Assembly: GCA_010645155.1 (NCBI GenBank) | Contig: CM021316.1 | Location: 9,197,174-9,261,173 of the forward strand | Length of the DNA: 64,000 nucleotides | Direction: 5' to 3' | Source of the DNA: Tigriopus japonicus | Lineage: Eukaryota > Arthropoda > Copepoda > Harpacticoida > Harpacticidae | In this document: piece after piece, positions 1 through 10,279 of the stretch | Position numbering within the stretch: position 1 is the first letter of the stretch | Layout of the letters: each line of letters opens with the position of its first letter | The notes under the pieces: model-generated | The model's input: the letters and a program-made list of their open reading frames with translations, nothing else | Database searches by the model: none | Told to the model about the DNA's origin: nothing | Translations under genes and position numbers: made by a program

Positions 1-23
1 ATCTATGGGGTTTCGTTTTCCAG

Positions 24-193
24 GTGTGGGCATGACCACGTTCTTCTTGACGGCGGGTTTGATCTCGTTCTTGCGAAAAAACTCGAGCCAATCTCAGATG
101 ATGATGCGAGGTCGAGTGGCGGCTCAAGGTTTCACCATATGCGCACTGGTCGGTGGAGCCATGACTAGTTTGAGCAACAAGATCTCACGTTGA
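24..193 (+). CDS. HIGD2A: HIG1-domain protein, last exon (HIGD2A-like), 5' part outside the window
   Basis: This is the 3' coding exon of a small mitochondrial inner-membrane protein of the HIG1/RCF1 family. These proteins assist cytochrome c oxidase assembly and respiratory supercomplexes. The window opens in an intron. A TTTTCCAG acceptor ends at base 23 and the exon runs in frame to TGA at 191-193. The visible part has a glycine/threonine-rich hydrophobic segment (GMTTFFLTAGLISF), then a short basic loop. The family core QSQMMMRGRVAAQGFT follows, with the conserved MMRxRxAAQGFT signature, and then a second hydrophobic segment. The two-helix layout and that signature make the family clear. 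HIGD2 is favoured over HIGD1 from the signature, but the missing N-terminus prevents a firm choice. A possible ATTAAA poly(A) signal lies at 290-295. Confidence 0.8.
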
Positions 194-1960
194 ACCCCAT
201 TCACCATCCCATCTGCTTCGTCACACAATCGTAGAACCAACCAAGACTATTCAATCAGGACCTAGAGATCTTTAAATCCACTTCATGAAATTAAAGTCGC
301 ATGATAGCTATTGACAGGCTTGTTGATATGGTTCTTTCAAGGGGCCGATCTAGGGAATCGCAGGGTTTCAAGAGTGCCGCGCTTAGCACGGCATGGTTGA
401 AAGGGCGTCCTTTTTTAAGGGACTTTCGATAAAATGAAACAAAACGAACGAAATGTACCTTCGTCGATATTTCGACGATTAGTTTTCGATGGGATATAAA
501 AAAGGGCACACTCAGATTGACTCTTTTGACCAACAAGTGAGAAAAACTTAAGATCCGAACAAGTAAGATCTTAAGAGACATGTTGAAAATAGCAAATGTT
601 TGTCTAATCATAGAGGACTGTAAACGAAATTCAGTGGTCTATGGTCTAATGCAGGGGTCGTCAACCACTTTGGAGCAAAGGTCCACCTATTTGACTAAGA
701 TTCCTTGGGGGCCCACCAAACAGATAGTGGCGGGTTCAAGGGCCCACAAATAAACGATCACGAAGCTTTGGGGCCATGGCTTTCGGGCCCACCAAAAATC
801 TGCCCGGGCCCACAGGTTGCCAAACTTTTGTCAAGTGAATATGGCACAAGGCGAATTGATTTTTTCCTTTTTTCCTTAAATGTATTCAGCATTATATTAT
901 GTTTCAGTATTATAGTATACTATATTTTACTTATAGTATACTACAGTAATACTACTTCAGTACAAAAATCCTATACTGTACTTATAGTGTAGTATTAAGA
1001 ATTTTCCATATTTCTTAACTGCCACTCAAAACAATGCGATGATGAGGAACAATTGATCAAAGAAACACCAGATCAATAACTGAATTGCTTGGCTTCGTTC
1101 ATTCGCGAATCTTTTGAACTTACGTTCCTTAAAATCTTTGAAATCCATAGCTTCATGCATCTTTCTATCTATTGCAATTTCCGTGCTTGAGTGATGATAG
1201 GGGGGACATACAGTTAACAAAAATGTTATCTGGCAATATCTGTGGAATAGACACGTTGTGGTTTTTTACGCGTTTGTACGAATTCAGTCTTTAGTAATTA
1301 CTTATAACGATTACACGGCTTTCCTAAAATATTTTCCTAGTAAGGGTTCTTTTAGCATTTATATATCTTCACTTTCATTTTATTCCAATCCTGGTAGCAG
1401 ATGTAGTTGTTTTTTATTATTATTAATTTTAGAGCACAGTGCACTAGTTTATTCAACATCCCAAGTGGTTTCTCCAGCAGAGCTTAGCTTTCGAGACTCC
1501 TTTTTCTGGTTGCATTGCGGATTGTCGAGGACAATAACTTGTATTAAAAACTGTCCTTTAAAGTTTTAAATTTTTCTACAAAAACTAAAATGTTTTTTTT
1601 TTTAATTGAAAATGTTGTTTTTAAACCAAGAGTTATGTTTTCACCAAAAATATTGATACGTTGAATTTCCATTGTTCACATTAAACCAAACATTTAATCT
1701 TCAAATGATGATGGATCTGGTCTTTCATTTCATGCCTTTTTTGGTCTTTTGAAACGGCAGCACTGATCCGATTCCCTGATCTCATTCTGTGTCAACATAG
1801 CATTGCTTTGTTCATTCGTTCAATCATATGCATAGGCAACTTACTTACTTACTAAAGAGATTCCTACTTCCTGGTTCAATCCAAGTGCATCCATTCCTTT
1901 GAATTGCCTCTGGTTCGTAGTCCTCTATGGCCTTACGGCCCGAGTGAACGGTTTGCCGGC
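194..1960. other. Gene-poor spacer between HIGD2A-like and torsin
   Basis: No open frame with family-like composition is seen on either strand. The stretch is AT-rich and includes short T- and A-runs around 1580-1620. A decayed hAT-like repeat lies at about 652-830. The torsin 5' UTR and promoter must be in the last few hundred bases, but I cannot place a TATA box or start site. Confidence 0.5.
652..830. mobile_element. Possible decayed hAT-like non-autonomous element
   Basis: The left end reads CAGGGGTCGTCAACC, close to the terminal motif of many hAT elements and MITEs. A weakly complementary right end (GGTTGCCAAACTTTTG) occurs at 815-830. The interior repeats GGCCCACCA-type words, in the style of the better preserved MITE at 11023-11231. 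I see no matching 8-bp target duplication, so the right boundary is uncertain. Confidence 0.3.
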
Positions 1961-3465
1961 ATGAAGAGTCCCGACACTCCTTGGAGGTGGGGCCTGCTTC
2001 TCACCTTGGCCTTCGGGTCCGCCCTCTGGAGTCCGGGTCAAGCCTTTGGACCCATCTCAGTGGGTTTGGGCATTGGCGGAGGTGTCCTGTCGTCGGCCAT
2101 TTACAATTCCTGGGACCAATTGTCCTGTTTCGTTCAAGAGTGCTGCTCACCCAAGTATATCCGCAATAATTTTACCCATTTTGAAGGTATGATGAACCCG
2201 CAAAAAACGTAATCCTGGCTCTAATTCGTGCCGGTTTTTTTCTATCTGATGACAGATGCCTTTCAGCGGCAAGTTTTCGGTCAGCATTTGGTGGACGATC
2301 TCGTGTTGAGAGCCGTCAAATCGCACGTTATCCCGGGGGGATCGAGCCCACCCAAGGCTTTAGTTTTGAGCTTTCACGGCTGGACCGGGGGTGGCAAGAA
2401 CTTTGTGGCCACTCTTTTGGCTGAGAGTCTCTACTTGGAGGGCATGAACAGCCGATTCGTCCATCTGTTCTCGGCCACGCGGCATTTCCCCGACACCCAA
2501 AAAGTAGATGTGTACAAGGTATGGCCATCATCCGTGATTTTATTCGGGGATTGAAGATTCAAAAAATGGAAGCTAGGATCTTAGGGATAAAATTGCCATT
2601 GCCATTTGATTTTAAGTTGTATCGTATTTGGTCAGCAGCCGATTTAAGAGTTCAATTTCTTACATTTCTGAAGAGTTGATTGAGAAAAATATCTTCATAT
2701 GCCTCATCAAAGAAAGAGGATGCGGACAAATTAAGCATTTTCTCTTCCACTCATGAGCTGTTTTCGTCATTCTCAAACATATTGTGATATTGCTCCAAAT
2801 AATCTGAAGAGACGAAAGAAGAGTGCACTACTAACATTGCTAGAATGTAATGATAGTTCATTGGGTATGTAGCCCTGAATTCTGAGTGTAATGCAATAAT
2901 ATTGTCTTCCACTTTCCAGAGCCAGCTTCAGGAATGGATTCGGGGAAATGTGACTGGTTGTCATCAAAACCTCTTTATTTTTGATGAGATTGATAAGATG
3001 CCCGAAGGATTGATTGATGCTCTCAAGCCGTTCATGGATTATTATAAATCCTTGGATAAAGTGGACTACCGCCGGTCCATTTTTCTGTTCCTATCAAACA
3101 CCGGAGGCAGAGCAATTACCAAAAGAACCTTTGAACTCTGGCAGGCAGGCAAGAAACGGACAGACTTTCGACACTCTGATTTTGAGGAATTGATCAGTGG
3201 AGGAGCCTTCAACGATAAAGGCGGTTTGCATCATAGTGGCTTGATCTCCAGCAGCCTTATCGACCACTACATTCCGTTCTTACCGCTGGAAAAGACTCAT
3301 GTGAAAAAGTGTGCCGAAGTTGAGGCTAAAAAGCGAGGTCGAATTCTGACAGACGAAATGATGGAGACGATATTAACATCGGTCCGATTCTGGCCGGAAG
3401 AAGAAGCTCTCTACTCTGAAACTGGTTGTAAGCTAGTTTATGCTCGGGTGGTCAACGTTTTATGA
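1961..3465 (+). CDS. TOR1A: Torsin family AAA+ ATPase, ER lumen/nuclear envelope
   Basis: Predicted exons are 1961-2186, 2256-2518 and 2920-3465, giving 344 aa. Torsins are ER-lumenal AAA+ ATPases. They need membrane cofactors of the LAP1/LULL1 kind and act in nuclear-envelope and lipid homeostasis. The start ATG at 1961 opens a signal peptide (WGLLLTLAFGSALWSPGQAF). Next comes the typical pre-domain with a CC pair. The Walker A is GWTGGGKN at about 117-124, with the torsin-specific Asn in place of Thr/Ser. Walker B is FIFDEID near 182-188. The sensor segment is FLSNTGGRAITK, and the sensor-2 GCK motif lies near 332-334. The torsin consensus has a second Thr in Walker A (GWTGTGKN), which is Gly here. 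Introns are 69 and 401 bp. An ATTAAA poly(A) signal lies 95 bp after the stop. Paralogue assignment within the torsins is not certain. Confidence 0.93.
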
Positions 3466-3560
3466 TAAAGACTTGCAACCCGTGCCCCACACGTGGATTT
3501 GTCTGTGATAAGACATAACTGTGCGACCATGCAATATTGTATACACTTGCATTCTTGCGC

Positions 3561-3566
3561 ATTAAA
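3561..3566 (+). terminator. Putative ATTAAA poly(A) signal of torsin
   Basis: ATTAAA lies 95 bp downstream of the torsin stop codon and 98 bp upstream of the next ATG. It is followed by a T-rich stretch. It would end the torsin mRNA before the splice-acceptor-like site at 3614. Confidence 0.45.
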
Positions 3567-3599
3567 ACTTTCTTTTGAACTATTATTGAATGGAGAACT

Positions 3600-3614
3600 A
3601 TATTTTTGTTTCAG
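3600..3614 (+). promoter_or_regulatory. Splice-acceptor-like site upstream of the 3664 gene
   Basis: ATATTTTTGTTTCAG is a strong 3' splice site. It sits just after the torsin poly(A) signal and 49 bp before the ATG of the next gene. It could accept a spliced leader in trans or end a cis intron in the 5' UTR. RNA data would decide. Confidence 0.4.
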
Positions 3615-3663
3615 TCGAAAAAAACTGAAAGGAAAGACATATTGACATCAGGTTGGGAATACC

Positions 3664-4602
3664 ATGGAGAATTTGGAAGCTAGATCGATGGTCGAGCATC
3701 GTGCCAAGGATCTCGTGGTTCACAATTTAGGTTTTGGTGAGAGGATTCGGTTCCAGTCCCATGGTTTGCTTTTTATTCTTTTGGCGGTATTGGAGCTTTT
3801 GTCGTTGATCTTGTTGGTATTGATTCTTCAAGAACAAGATCCAGCTCCAGGGCAATTTTTGAAATTAATCACCAATGTCACAATTCAATCTGACCCCGAA
3901 CCAGAAAAACGCCACGTTATGGTTCTTTTGATCCTTTATGGATTTGTAGCCCCCCAATTTGTGGTTCTAACCATTTTGTTGGATCAGGTTTTGCATTGGC
4001 GTTTGGCTCTGTCCAAATGCATCGCCAAATCGATGTTTCTGATCGTTTTCTACGTGATAGCACTGCACACCCTTCATTGGAGCGAAGTCGAGACATCGAT
4101 CAACACCGTTCTCGGGCTACGTTTGCACTCGATCACCATTGTAACGACTTCGGGGGTCATTTGGGTTTTCCTTTGTTGGTCTTTTGTGGAACTGATTCGA
4201 ATTGTGGCTCCGAAGTTGGCAAATATTCGGGTTGCCGGCTATATTCTACAAATTGTGAGATGGAACGGGCTCAAAGATTCCCTACATAGTCTCGTTCATG
4301 CCGCTATTTATCTATCGGTCCTCGTTGGACTCGTGTGTCTTGGTCTTTGTTTCACCCCGTCTCCTACGAAGATCTCAAGCAAGTGCGCTCAAAAACCAAT
4401 TCTGATACTGTTGTCAGGTTTCGTCACAAATCTGTTAATACCTTTTGAAATCACTTTGCGACTCTACCATCATTTGCTCAACCATACCAAGAGCCTCTCC
4501 CACAGCCAATTTAAAGAGCACTTTGGACAGTTCAAAGGGCTTTATGATCCCAAAAGAATCTTTCACGTGCATTCGGGAATCGATGAGCTTTTCCAATTTT
4601 AA
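3664..4602 (+). CDS. Unidentified multi-pass membrane protein, intronless, 312 aa
   Basis: I do not recognise a family. The frame opens with an ATG in good context (ACCATGG) and is intronless. About six hydrophobic segments are visible, near residues 34-55, 84-106, 122-138, 154-178, 207-230 and 244-264. The N-terminus (about 30 residues) and C-terminus (about 45 residues) are charged and presumably non-membrane. A potential N-glycosylation site (NVT, residue 71) lies in the first loop. There is no signal peptide and no catalytic motif that I can see. It lies 198 bp downstream of torsin on the same strand, and its stop is only 26 bp from the end of the INTS14 CDS on the other strand. No canonical poly(A) signal follows, so its 3' UTR probably runs into the INTS14 coding region. 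It could be a lineage-specific gene. Confidence 0.75.
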   Translation: MENLEARSMVEHRAKDLVVHNLGFGERIRFQSHGLLFILLAVLELLSLILLVLILQEQDPAPGQFLKLITNVTIQSDPEPEKRHVMVLLILYGFVAPQFVVLTILLDQVLHWRLALSKCIAKSMFLIVFYVIALHTLHWSEVETSINTVLGLRLHSITIVTTSGVIWVFLCWSFVELIRIVAPKLANIRVAGYILQIVRWNGLKDSLHSLVHAAIYLSVLVGLVCLGLCFTPSPTKISSKCAQKPILILLSGFVTNLLIPFEITLRLYHHLLNHTKSLSHSQFKEHFGQFKGLYDPKRIFHVHSGIDELFQF

Positions 4603-4624
4603 TGTGTCTTGTGAATAATGCATG

Positions 4625-4630
4625 TTTATT
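4625..4630 (-). terminator. AATAAA poly(A) signal overlapping the INTS14 stop codon
   Basis: On the minus strand the INTS14 CDS ends TAA TAA A. The first TAA is the stop, and its last two bases begin AATAAA. The mRNA would have a 3' UTR of only a few tens of bases. Confidence 0.6.
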
Positions 4631-6074
4631 ATTTCCCGTACTTAGAACCCACGGGCTGAATGACGTATTCTAAATCAAATACACGTGATGATCTAAGCTC
4701 CTGAGCTGCATGTGTGAGTTGTAGATGACAATCCGGTTCCGATGTAGGCGGCAGCACGGAACTTTCGCGTTCGAGGGTGGAAGCCATTGCTTCTAAAAGT
4801 TCGTGGAAACCTAGACTGAGAGCAGCTCGTTTCAATCGATTGAGTTCTTCATAAAAATGCTTGGTCTTATCCGGGAGCTTGCGAGCGCTCCTCAAAATCT
4901 TTTGCACGTCACTATGGAGATTGGCTTGCTTCGTCCAAACCACTGGATTAGCACTATAACTCGGTTTACTCATGCCTCGAACAGGGAAGGGATTCTGATT
5001 CGTCACATTCAAATCTGAAACGGGTCCGAGTTTCCGCAGATTGCCCAACCATGGCACAGGTTGTGATCCGGGTTCGAACAGGGATAGCATGAGACTGGAT
5101 TTTTTCTTCACGTCCGGACACGAGAAAATGATTCCAAACCAATCCGTTGCTACTTGAACCAATGCGCATAACGATTCGACTTTCATGGCTCCGTGCAAGA
5201 ACACGCACAAAGTCGGGATTCGGCCATCTTCTTCGCGCTGTACTTGGCCACTCCAAGGTAAAATGAGATGCCGTGATACGACAGGAGGGCTGGCCACATC
5301 GGCCAATGTCAGGAAGCCTTTGATATCGAGATCATCAGAAATCACGGCTTCGACATATTCGAAATCCTGAATCTTCTTATACTTGGAAGGGGGTGGACAC
5401 AACGTGATCGGCGAAGACAGTTTGTCCCCAAAGTGAAGTGTACCCACATAGTGTTGATAATGGGTTTGAGCCAGGTCTGCAAACACTTTCTCCACACTTT
5501 CAGCCGTGAGCTCGCGTTCCAATCCCACTACATCACCACCTAATCCGCTCTGTTCCATGAATCGACGATAGATAGGTTGGGCCGTTTTGAAGGCGTGAGA
5601 CTCGGTGGGTGCCAATAGAATCACGGACCAACGCCCGGGAAACGTCCAAGGAAAAGGTGGACCCAATTCCACGCCCTCCTCAGATAACAAATGCGATAAA
5701 GAGAGCTGTCCCATGCCCAAACCTCCATCCGTTACCAAGATTATGTTCACGGGCACGGACGAGCCCCACACATCTTGGACCAAAGCGGCGATTTCACGGG
5801 CACACATGATCATTAACGAAGCATCTTCGGGCTCAACTTGGAAGAGCTTCTGTCGAATCTCACTGATATCGCGGGTGAACGAGCATCCGAGTTGACATTG
5901 ACTGGAACACGTGAGAAAGGCCACATGTTCCAATTTGAACTTGTGTTCCAGGTGCTTGAGCCATCCGTCGAGTCCCTTTTGAGCCAATTCAAGGAAGGTG
6001 GAGGGCGAGGAGGAGGTGGAATCCGCTACTCGAGCCATGGACAGGGACGTGTCCAACACCACGATGGTCGGCAT
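4629..6074 (-). CDS. INTS14: Integrator complex subunit 14 (VWA9)
   Basis: This is a single-exon CDS of 481 aa, starting at the ATG at 6072-6074. INTS14 pairs with INTS13 and INTS10 in the Integrator complex, which processes U snRNA 3' ends and attenuates promoter-proximal Pol II transcripts. The N-terminus MPTIVVLDTSLSM is nearly that of human INTS14 and carries the DxSxS MIDAS motif of a von Willebrand A domain (about 1-210). A beta-barrel section follows with GFLTLADVASPPVVSRHL. The C-terminal helical part includes SLFEPGSQPVPWLGNLRKLGP, then DVQKILRSARKLPDKT and ERESSVLPPTSEPDCHLQLT. All are conserved landmarks in order. Length is close to the human protein. It is convergent with the membrane-protein gene at 3664-4602 (26 bp between coding ends) and divergent from the RRM gene at 7047. 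Confidence 0.97.
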   Translation of the reverse strand: MPTIVVLDTSLSMARVADSTSSSPSTFLELAQKGLDGWLKHLEHKFKLEHVAFLTCSSQCQLGCSFTRDISEIRQKLFQVEPEDASLMIMCAREIAALVQDVWGSSVPVNIILVTDGGLGMGQLSLSHLLSEEGVELGPPFPWTFPGRWSVILLAPTESHAFKTAQPIYRRFMEQSGLGGDVVGLERELTAESVEKVFADLAQTHYQHYVGTLHFGDKLSSPITLCPPPSKYKKIQDFEYVEAVISDDLDIKGFLTLADVASPPVVSRHLILPWSGQVQREEDGRIPTLCVFLHGAMKVESLCALVQVATDWFGIIFSCPDVKKKSSLMLSLFEPGSQPVPWLGNLRKLGPVSDLNVTNQNPFPVRGMSKPSYSANPVVWTKQANLHSDVQKILRSARKLPDKTKHFYEELNRLKRAALSLGFHELLEAMASTLERESSVLPPTSEPDCHLQLTHAAQELRSSRVFDLEYVIQPVGSKYGK

Positions 6075-7046
6075 TCTTTACGATCAAGGAACAGTACGAG
6101 AAGAGATTGATTTCTTCTTTCTACGAACGGAACAGTTTTTTGTGTTTTGTTTTGATGGGTTTGTTGTTGTTGAGGAAGAGATTCAGGGTGACGATAGATT
6201 AACCTCGCACTTTCAACAGGAAACGAGTTACTTGTTGTCGTTTGTTGGGGGTGTTCTTCTTAAATTTCGATTGAGAGAAATGATCATCTCAGCTCAATTA
6301 ACAATCAAGAAAATTGATAGAAGACACAAAACTTGAAAGCTCGGGTTTGATGATTAGGGACTTTAATTGGAGACAGTGACACTTATTGGTACATTGGAAA
6401 AAGCTTTCCATTTTGTCTCATATGGAATATTACCATATTAGTTCTTGTAAAATAGCCATTGGCCAGAAGTTTGGGATTTTATATCAGTCGTCCTTAATTT
6501 ATTGGAACGCCCGACAGATGTGACGACCAGGTAGCTCATCACTCCGCGATCCGAAACGCCAGGCTGCCTCGGCTGATTCGGCTGACCTTTTCCATAGTGC
6601 CACCATTTGACTGTCTTTTGTGCCAAATTAACAAAGTTTTTCATCAATGATCTGAGGTTTTTATGGACTATGATTCAATTTGTTGTGTCAATACATGTTA
6701 AAAATCAAACATGTTTCTCTATTTTGTATAAACTTGGGAAAGAAGCTCAAAAAAGTGCAACCATCGTTCAACTATTGAGGATTCATGGCATCCCTGACCT
6801 CGTGTTCTTCTGCCTCTCCCATCCGTGTTCTCGGTGGCGTAGGATTGTTGTCTGTCTAGCGTCTACGCACAACGATCGCTCTTCTGTCTCCCTTTGGTAA
6901 TCCATCTTGAATTCGTGAATGTGTCCTGGAAATCGTCCCACATTTTGATCCAGTCATCCAACCGGCGCTCTGTGAGTGAAGCCCCAGCTTTGGGGTGGTG
7001 CATCATATTGAATTGATTGCTTGTCCTCACACTTCATCGACACATC
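6075..7046. promoter_or_regulatory. Divergent intergenic region between INTS14 and the RRM gene
   Basis: This 972-bp spacer separates two start codons pointing outward, so it should hold both promoters and 5' UTRs. I see no coding frame that I trust and no clear TATA element. Around 6160-6175 there is a short GTTTGTTGTTGTTG run. Confidence 0.4.
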
Positions 7047-8403
7047 ATGGCGTCCGAACCGGGATGCAAAGTATTCATCGGCAATATCAACGAAAATGTC
7101 AGGAAATCCGAGTTGCGACACGAATTTGAAAAATTCGGCGAAGTCATGGACGTGTACATCTCCAACGGCTACGCCTTCGTCACATTTGCTCAAAGCGATT
7201 CCGCCTCTTCAGCCATTCGAGACATGGACGGAACCATGTACATGGGCGAAAAACTCCGCGTGGAAATCTCCCGAGGTCGAGCCAACTCAGATCGTCGAGG
7301 AGGCGGTCACGGCGGTGCTCGAGGCTCGGATATGGGCCGACGAGGGGGAGGAGGTGGGATGGGAGGCGGTCGACGGGATCGCCCACCGCCTGGCGGGTCA
7401 TTTCCTCCGTATTCATCGCGGCGAGATGATTTCAGAGATGCTCGGAGCGGAATTTCCGGCAGTGGAGACAAAGGCGGACGAGGATTTGTTGATCGGGGAT
7501 ACGGTGGACGGGATGGAGCTGGACGATATGAGCGACGCGATGGACCTCCCTCGGATTATCATCGATCTACCCGTGGAGATTCCGGAAGAGATTTTGACCG
7601 TCGACGGTCGTTCACCCCGCCTCTCCCTTCTCGATCATATTCGGATGAACTTGGCGGATTTGGCGGGTCACGATCCCGACCCCCGCCGTACGGTGGGGCT
7701 AGTCATCGGGGTCCAATCACTTCCCCTCGACGAGGGGGTCATTTCGACGATCGTCGGCGACTCTCGCCACCTTTGGCTCGATTTGATCGCGATGGCGGTT
7801 TTCCTCGCCGTTCTCCATTACCCGCACCACATAGTCGACGTGACGAAATCAGTCGACGACCCATGACGCCTCCGGGCTTGCCAGCCAGCCGATTTAGAAG
7901 TCGATCGCCCATGGATCGTCATGCTGGGTAATCTTGCCTTCACGTTAACTAACCCGTATCTCTTTCAGCTTTTTATTTCAGTCGCCAATTCTGAGAGGCC
8001 TCAAGAGGTCAAGTCAAGAAGCCTTTCACACACCATCTCTCAGGCTATAGAAGTTTCTCACAATCAGCAGTCACACTCTTACTACGGGCAACTCTCGAAT
8101 TCGTATGAAACATAACACAATTCCCTCTCTACAAATTCTAGACCTTCAAGAGCCGAGTATTCTGACCGAAGAGGTCCCGACCTTAGAGATTCGCGACCTT
8201 CATTCGGACGTGGTGGACGCGGCGGTCGACCTCGCCCTGACTCGGATTACGACCGTGGTTCTCGCGGTGGCGGCGGTGAAGCCTTTGGTGGCGGTCGAGG
8301 CCGAGGGGGTGGAGGGTCCTTTCGCGATGATCGTGGACCCCCTCCTCTTCGAAGCGGAGGCGGTCCAGGAGGTCGACATCGCTCTCCGAGACCGCGCTAC
8401 TAA
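7047..8403 (+). CDS. RRM protein with RGG/RS-rich tail (SR-like or hnRNP-like)
   Basis: Exons are 7047-7927 and 8142-8403, giving about 380 aa. A single RNA recognition motif occupies roughly residues 7-80, with RNP2 (VFIGNI) and RNP1 (NGYAFVTF). The rest is low-complexity Arg/Gly/Ser/Asp/Pro sequence with many RGG, RRGGG and SP/SRSP motifs. This suggests a nuclear splicing or mRNP protein, phosphorylated and methylated, but I cannot name an orthologue. The first exon would end in a stop if the intron were retained (CAT GCT GGG TAA). Splicing at GG|GTAATC to TTCTAG|ACC keeps the frame and adds an 87-residue RGG tail ending RHRSPRPRY, which supports the junction. The intron contains two other plausible acceptors, at 7970 and 7981. 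The start is the first in-frame ATG. The other frame at 7021-7866 is a shadow. Confidence 0.85.
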
Positions 8404-10279
8404 TCGCAAACCGACATCAATACAAAAGAAAACCTCAAACTCCCTGACTATCTGTTGATTGATGTTTGCAATCAAGGCTTGAATCGGAAAGTGAAGACCA
8501 ATTCTCATTTTCTTTTGATGAATGCTTGAATCCCATGGTATCATTGTAAATATATCAAGATTGTGCTAGCCCAGGTTCCCAACAACTCACCCACCCACCC
8601 AGACAAACATGTACCTACCCAAGGTCAAGGAAATCCTGCTCACGCTCATCAGCATTCTTTGAACTCTTTCAAAAGAATTCAGATTTGGCATTCAATTCTC
8701 TGTCTGTTGTCCGTTCCGATTCCTAATCGCCTTCGGAAGTCATTCTGTAACTACTGCGAAGTCTCAGCCAAGCGTGTGAAAAAAAGAAATGCGTTTTACC
8801 GTTATTCAGGAAAAGTCCACTACTAAAAAGTCGTTCCCGGGAAGAAAGCCGTCAGTCGTAAAAACGTATTTTTGGGGTTAATTTATCAGCTGCTGCACTA
8901 GTCGAGAATTCATCGAAGCTTCGTATCCCATATTCTGAGACCCGTTTGACGCAATATCTGGATTGTCGCTCTACGATGTTTAAGATCGAGTGAAGGAGGC
9001 CTTTTTGTCCCGAATGTTCAGTCATATTTCTGCTTTCACGTCCATCGTCCCGCCATGTGATTCATTTTTTAGTCTCGTCGCTTCTCCTTGATCTTTCCCA
9101 AAACTTCCATTCTACAGCATTACGTCTCCCCGACCAATCTATGCGGGCAAAGAAGACTTGAGTTAGAATGCTTTGGTTTGTCGGGAACAAAATTCAAAAT
9201 CCGAGTGAGAATCTTCTTTTCAAATCTAAGGACCGATCAGAAATGTATCATGTTGAAATTCAAAGTTCTTGAAAGACACTAGTAGATCGAGGCCGTTGGA
9301 ATTCTAAATTTAGAATACTCTGAAAAAACATACATTTTTCCTCCATCATACTCTTCTCCCGTCCGTGTCTTAGAAGTCTTGGCGAATGAAGAAGCCAAAG
9401 AAGCAAGTATTTGTCACGTTATTTCATCCAGTGGAAGGCTTTCCATTTTTCGTCGAAAAGCATTCAAAAGGTTTAGAATACAAATTGAGTTCGGGTGTCT
9501 CATCGGCTGATCTTGACTGAACCGAAAATTTTGACCGTCGGTGAGAAGGCTCATCTTTCTCCATGTAGAGGAAAGCGAATGCATTGTATCAAATTGCGAG
9601 GAGCCTTTATTACTGCAGGCTACCAATGTGATAATTGAGTAAGTAATTGGAACTAGGGAATTCTTTGTAGTAATCCAACATCCTGAGCTCCTCCGCATAC
9701 CGAGCTTGCAATAGGGTAAGTAACACTTCAACCGACGCTTGCCCTTCGTTGTCTTACACGTGTTTACAGGTGACAATGTAATGCATACATATTAATAAAG
9801 GAAAATAGAGAGACAAATCTTTCTTTAATAGTTGTCCAATACTATGATGAAGAAGTCCCAATCGGTCAAAGAATTGATCAAGCTTGCGCATTGCATTACG
9901 ATTTCACGAACAATCGGATGAAAGTCTCGTCTAATGCAAACGTTGGAAAGAGTTCGCTTGAGCATTCTTGTGCACAGAAACATTTGATTGTGTTCGGCCC
10001 GCTTACAAAAATCCGATAGTCTGTCTCCATGCCCACAAGACAGGGTGAACAATAAGTAACGGGCGAACATGCAAATGAGCTAAAAAAACATACTTAAAGA
10101 TATTGACATGACTTGAGATCATGCAAATCATCACAAACTTGCCTGACAAATCCTTAATTACGGGTTTCATGCTCAAAACTGGGAGGGAGGGAAAGTTGTT
10201 CCGACTTTCAAAGGTGGAGATCGAAATGATCTATTTGCCTCCTTGCAACACTTTGCGAAGTCCATGAGTAAGCAGTGCG

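Noticed and set aside
291..611. 106-codon open frame on the minus strand
   Set aside because: Its composition is unlike the real genes here, it has no family features and it lies in AT-rich spacer with a decayed repeat next to it.
1866..1900. GGTTCAATCCA, resembling a tRNA B box
   Set aside because: There is no matching A box or acceptor stem around it, so no tRNA is called. No rRNA, tRNA or CRISPR array was found in the window.
1904..1960. Possible upstream extension of torsin
   Set aside because: It would need a non-ATG start. The ATG at 1961 gives a normal signal peptide.
6438..6647. 69-codon minus-strand frame between INTS14 and the RRM gene
   Set aside because: It starts with ATG after a TTG, has no recognisable motif and lies in a divergent promoter region.
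7021..7866. 281-codon frame overlapping the RRM gene in another phase
   Set aside because: It is a shadow of the GC-rich RGG repeat coding sequence. The RRM frame carries RNP1 and RNP2 and the spliced tail.
9414..10070. Two minus-strand frames in the 8.4-11.5 kb spacer
   Set aside because: They have no conserved motif, frame continuity or plausible splice partners.
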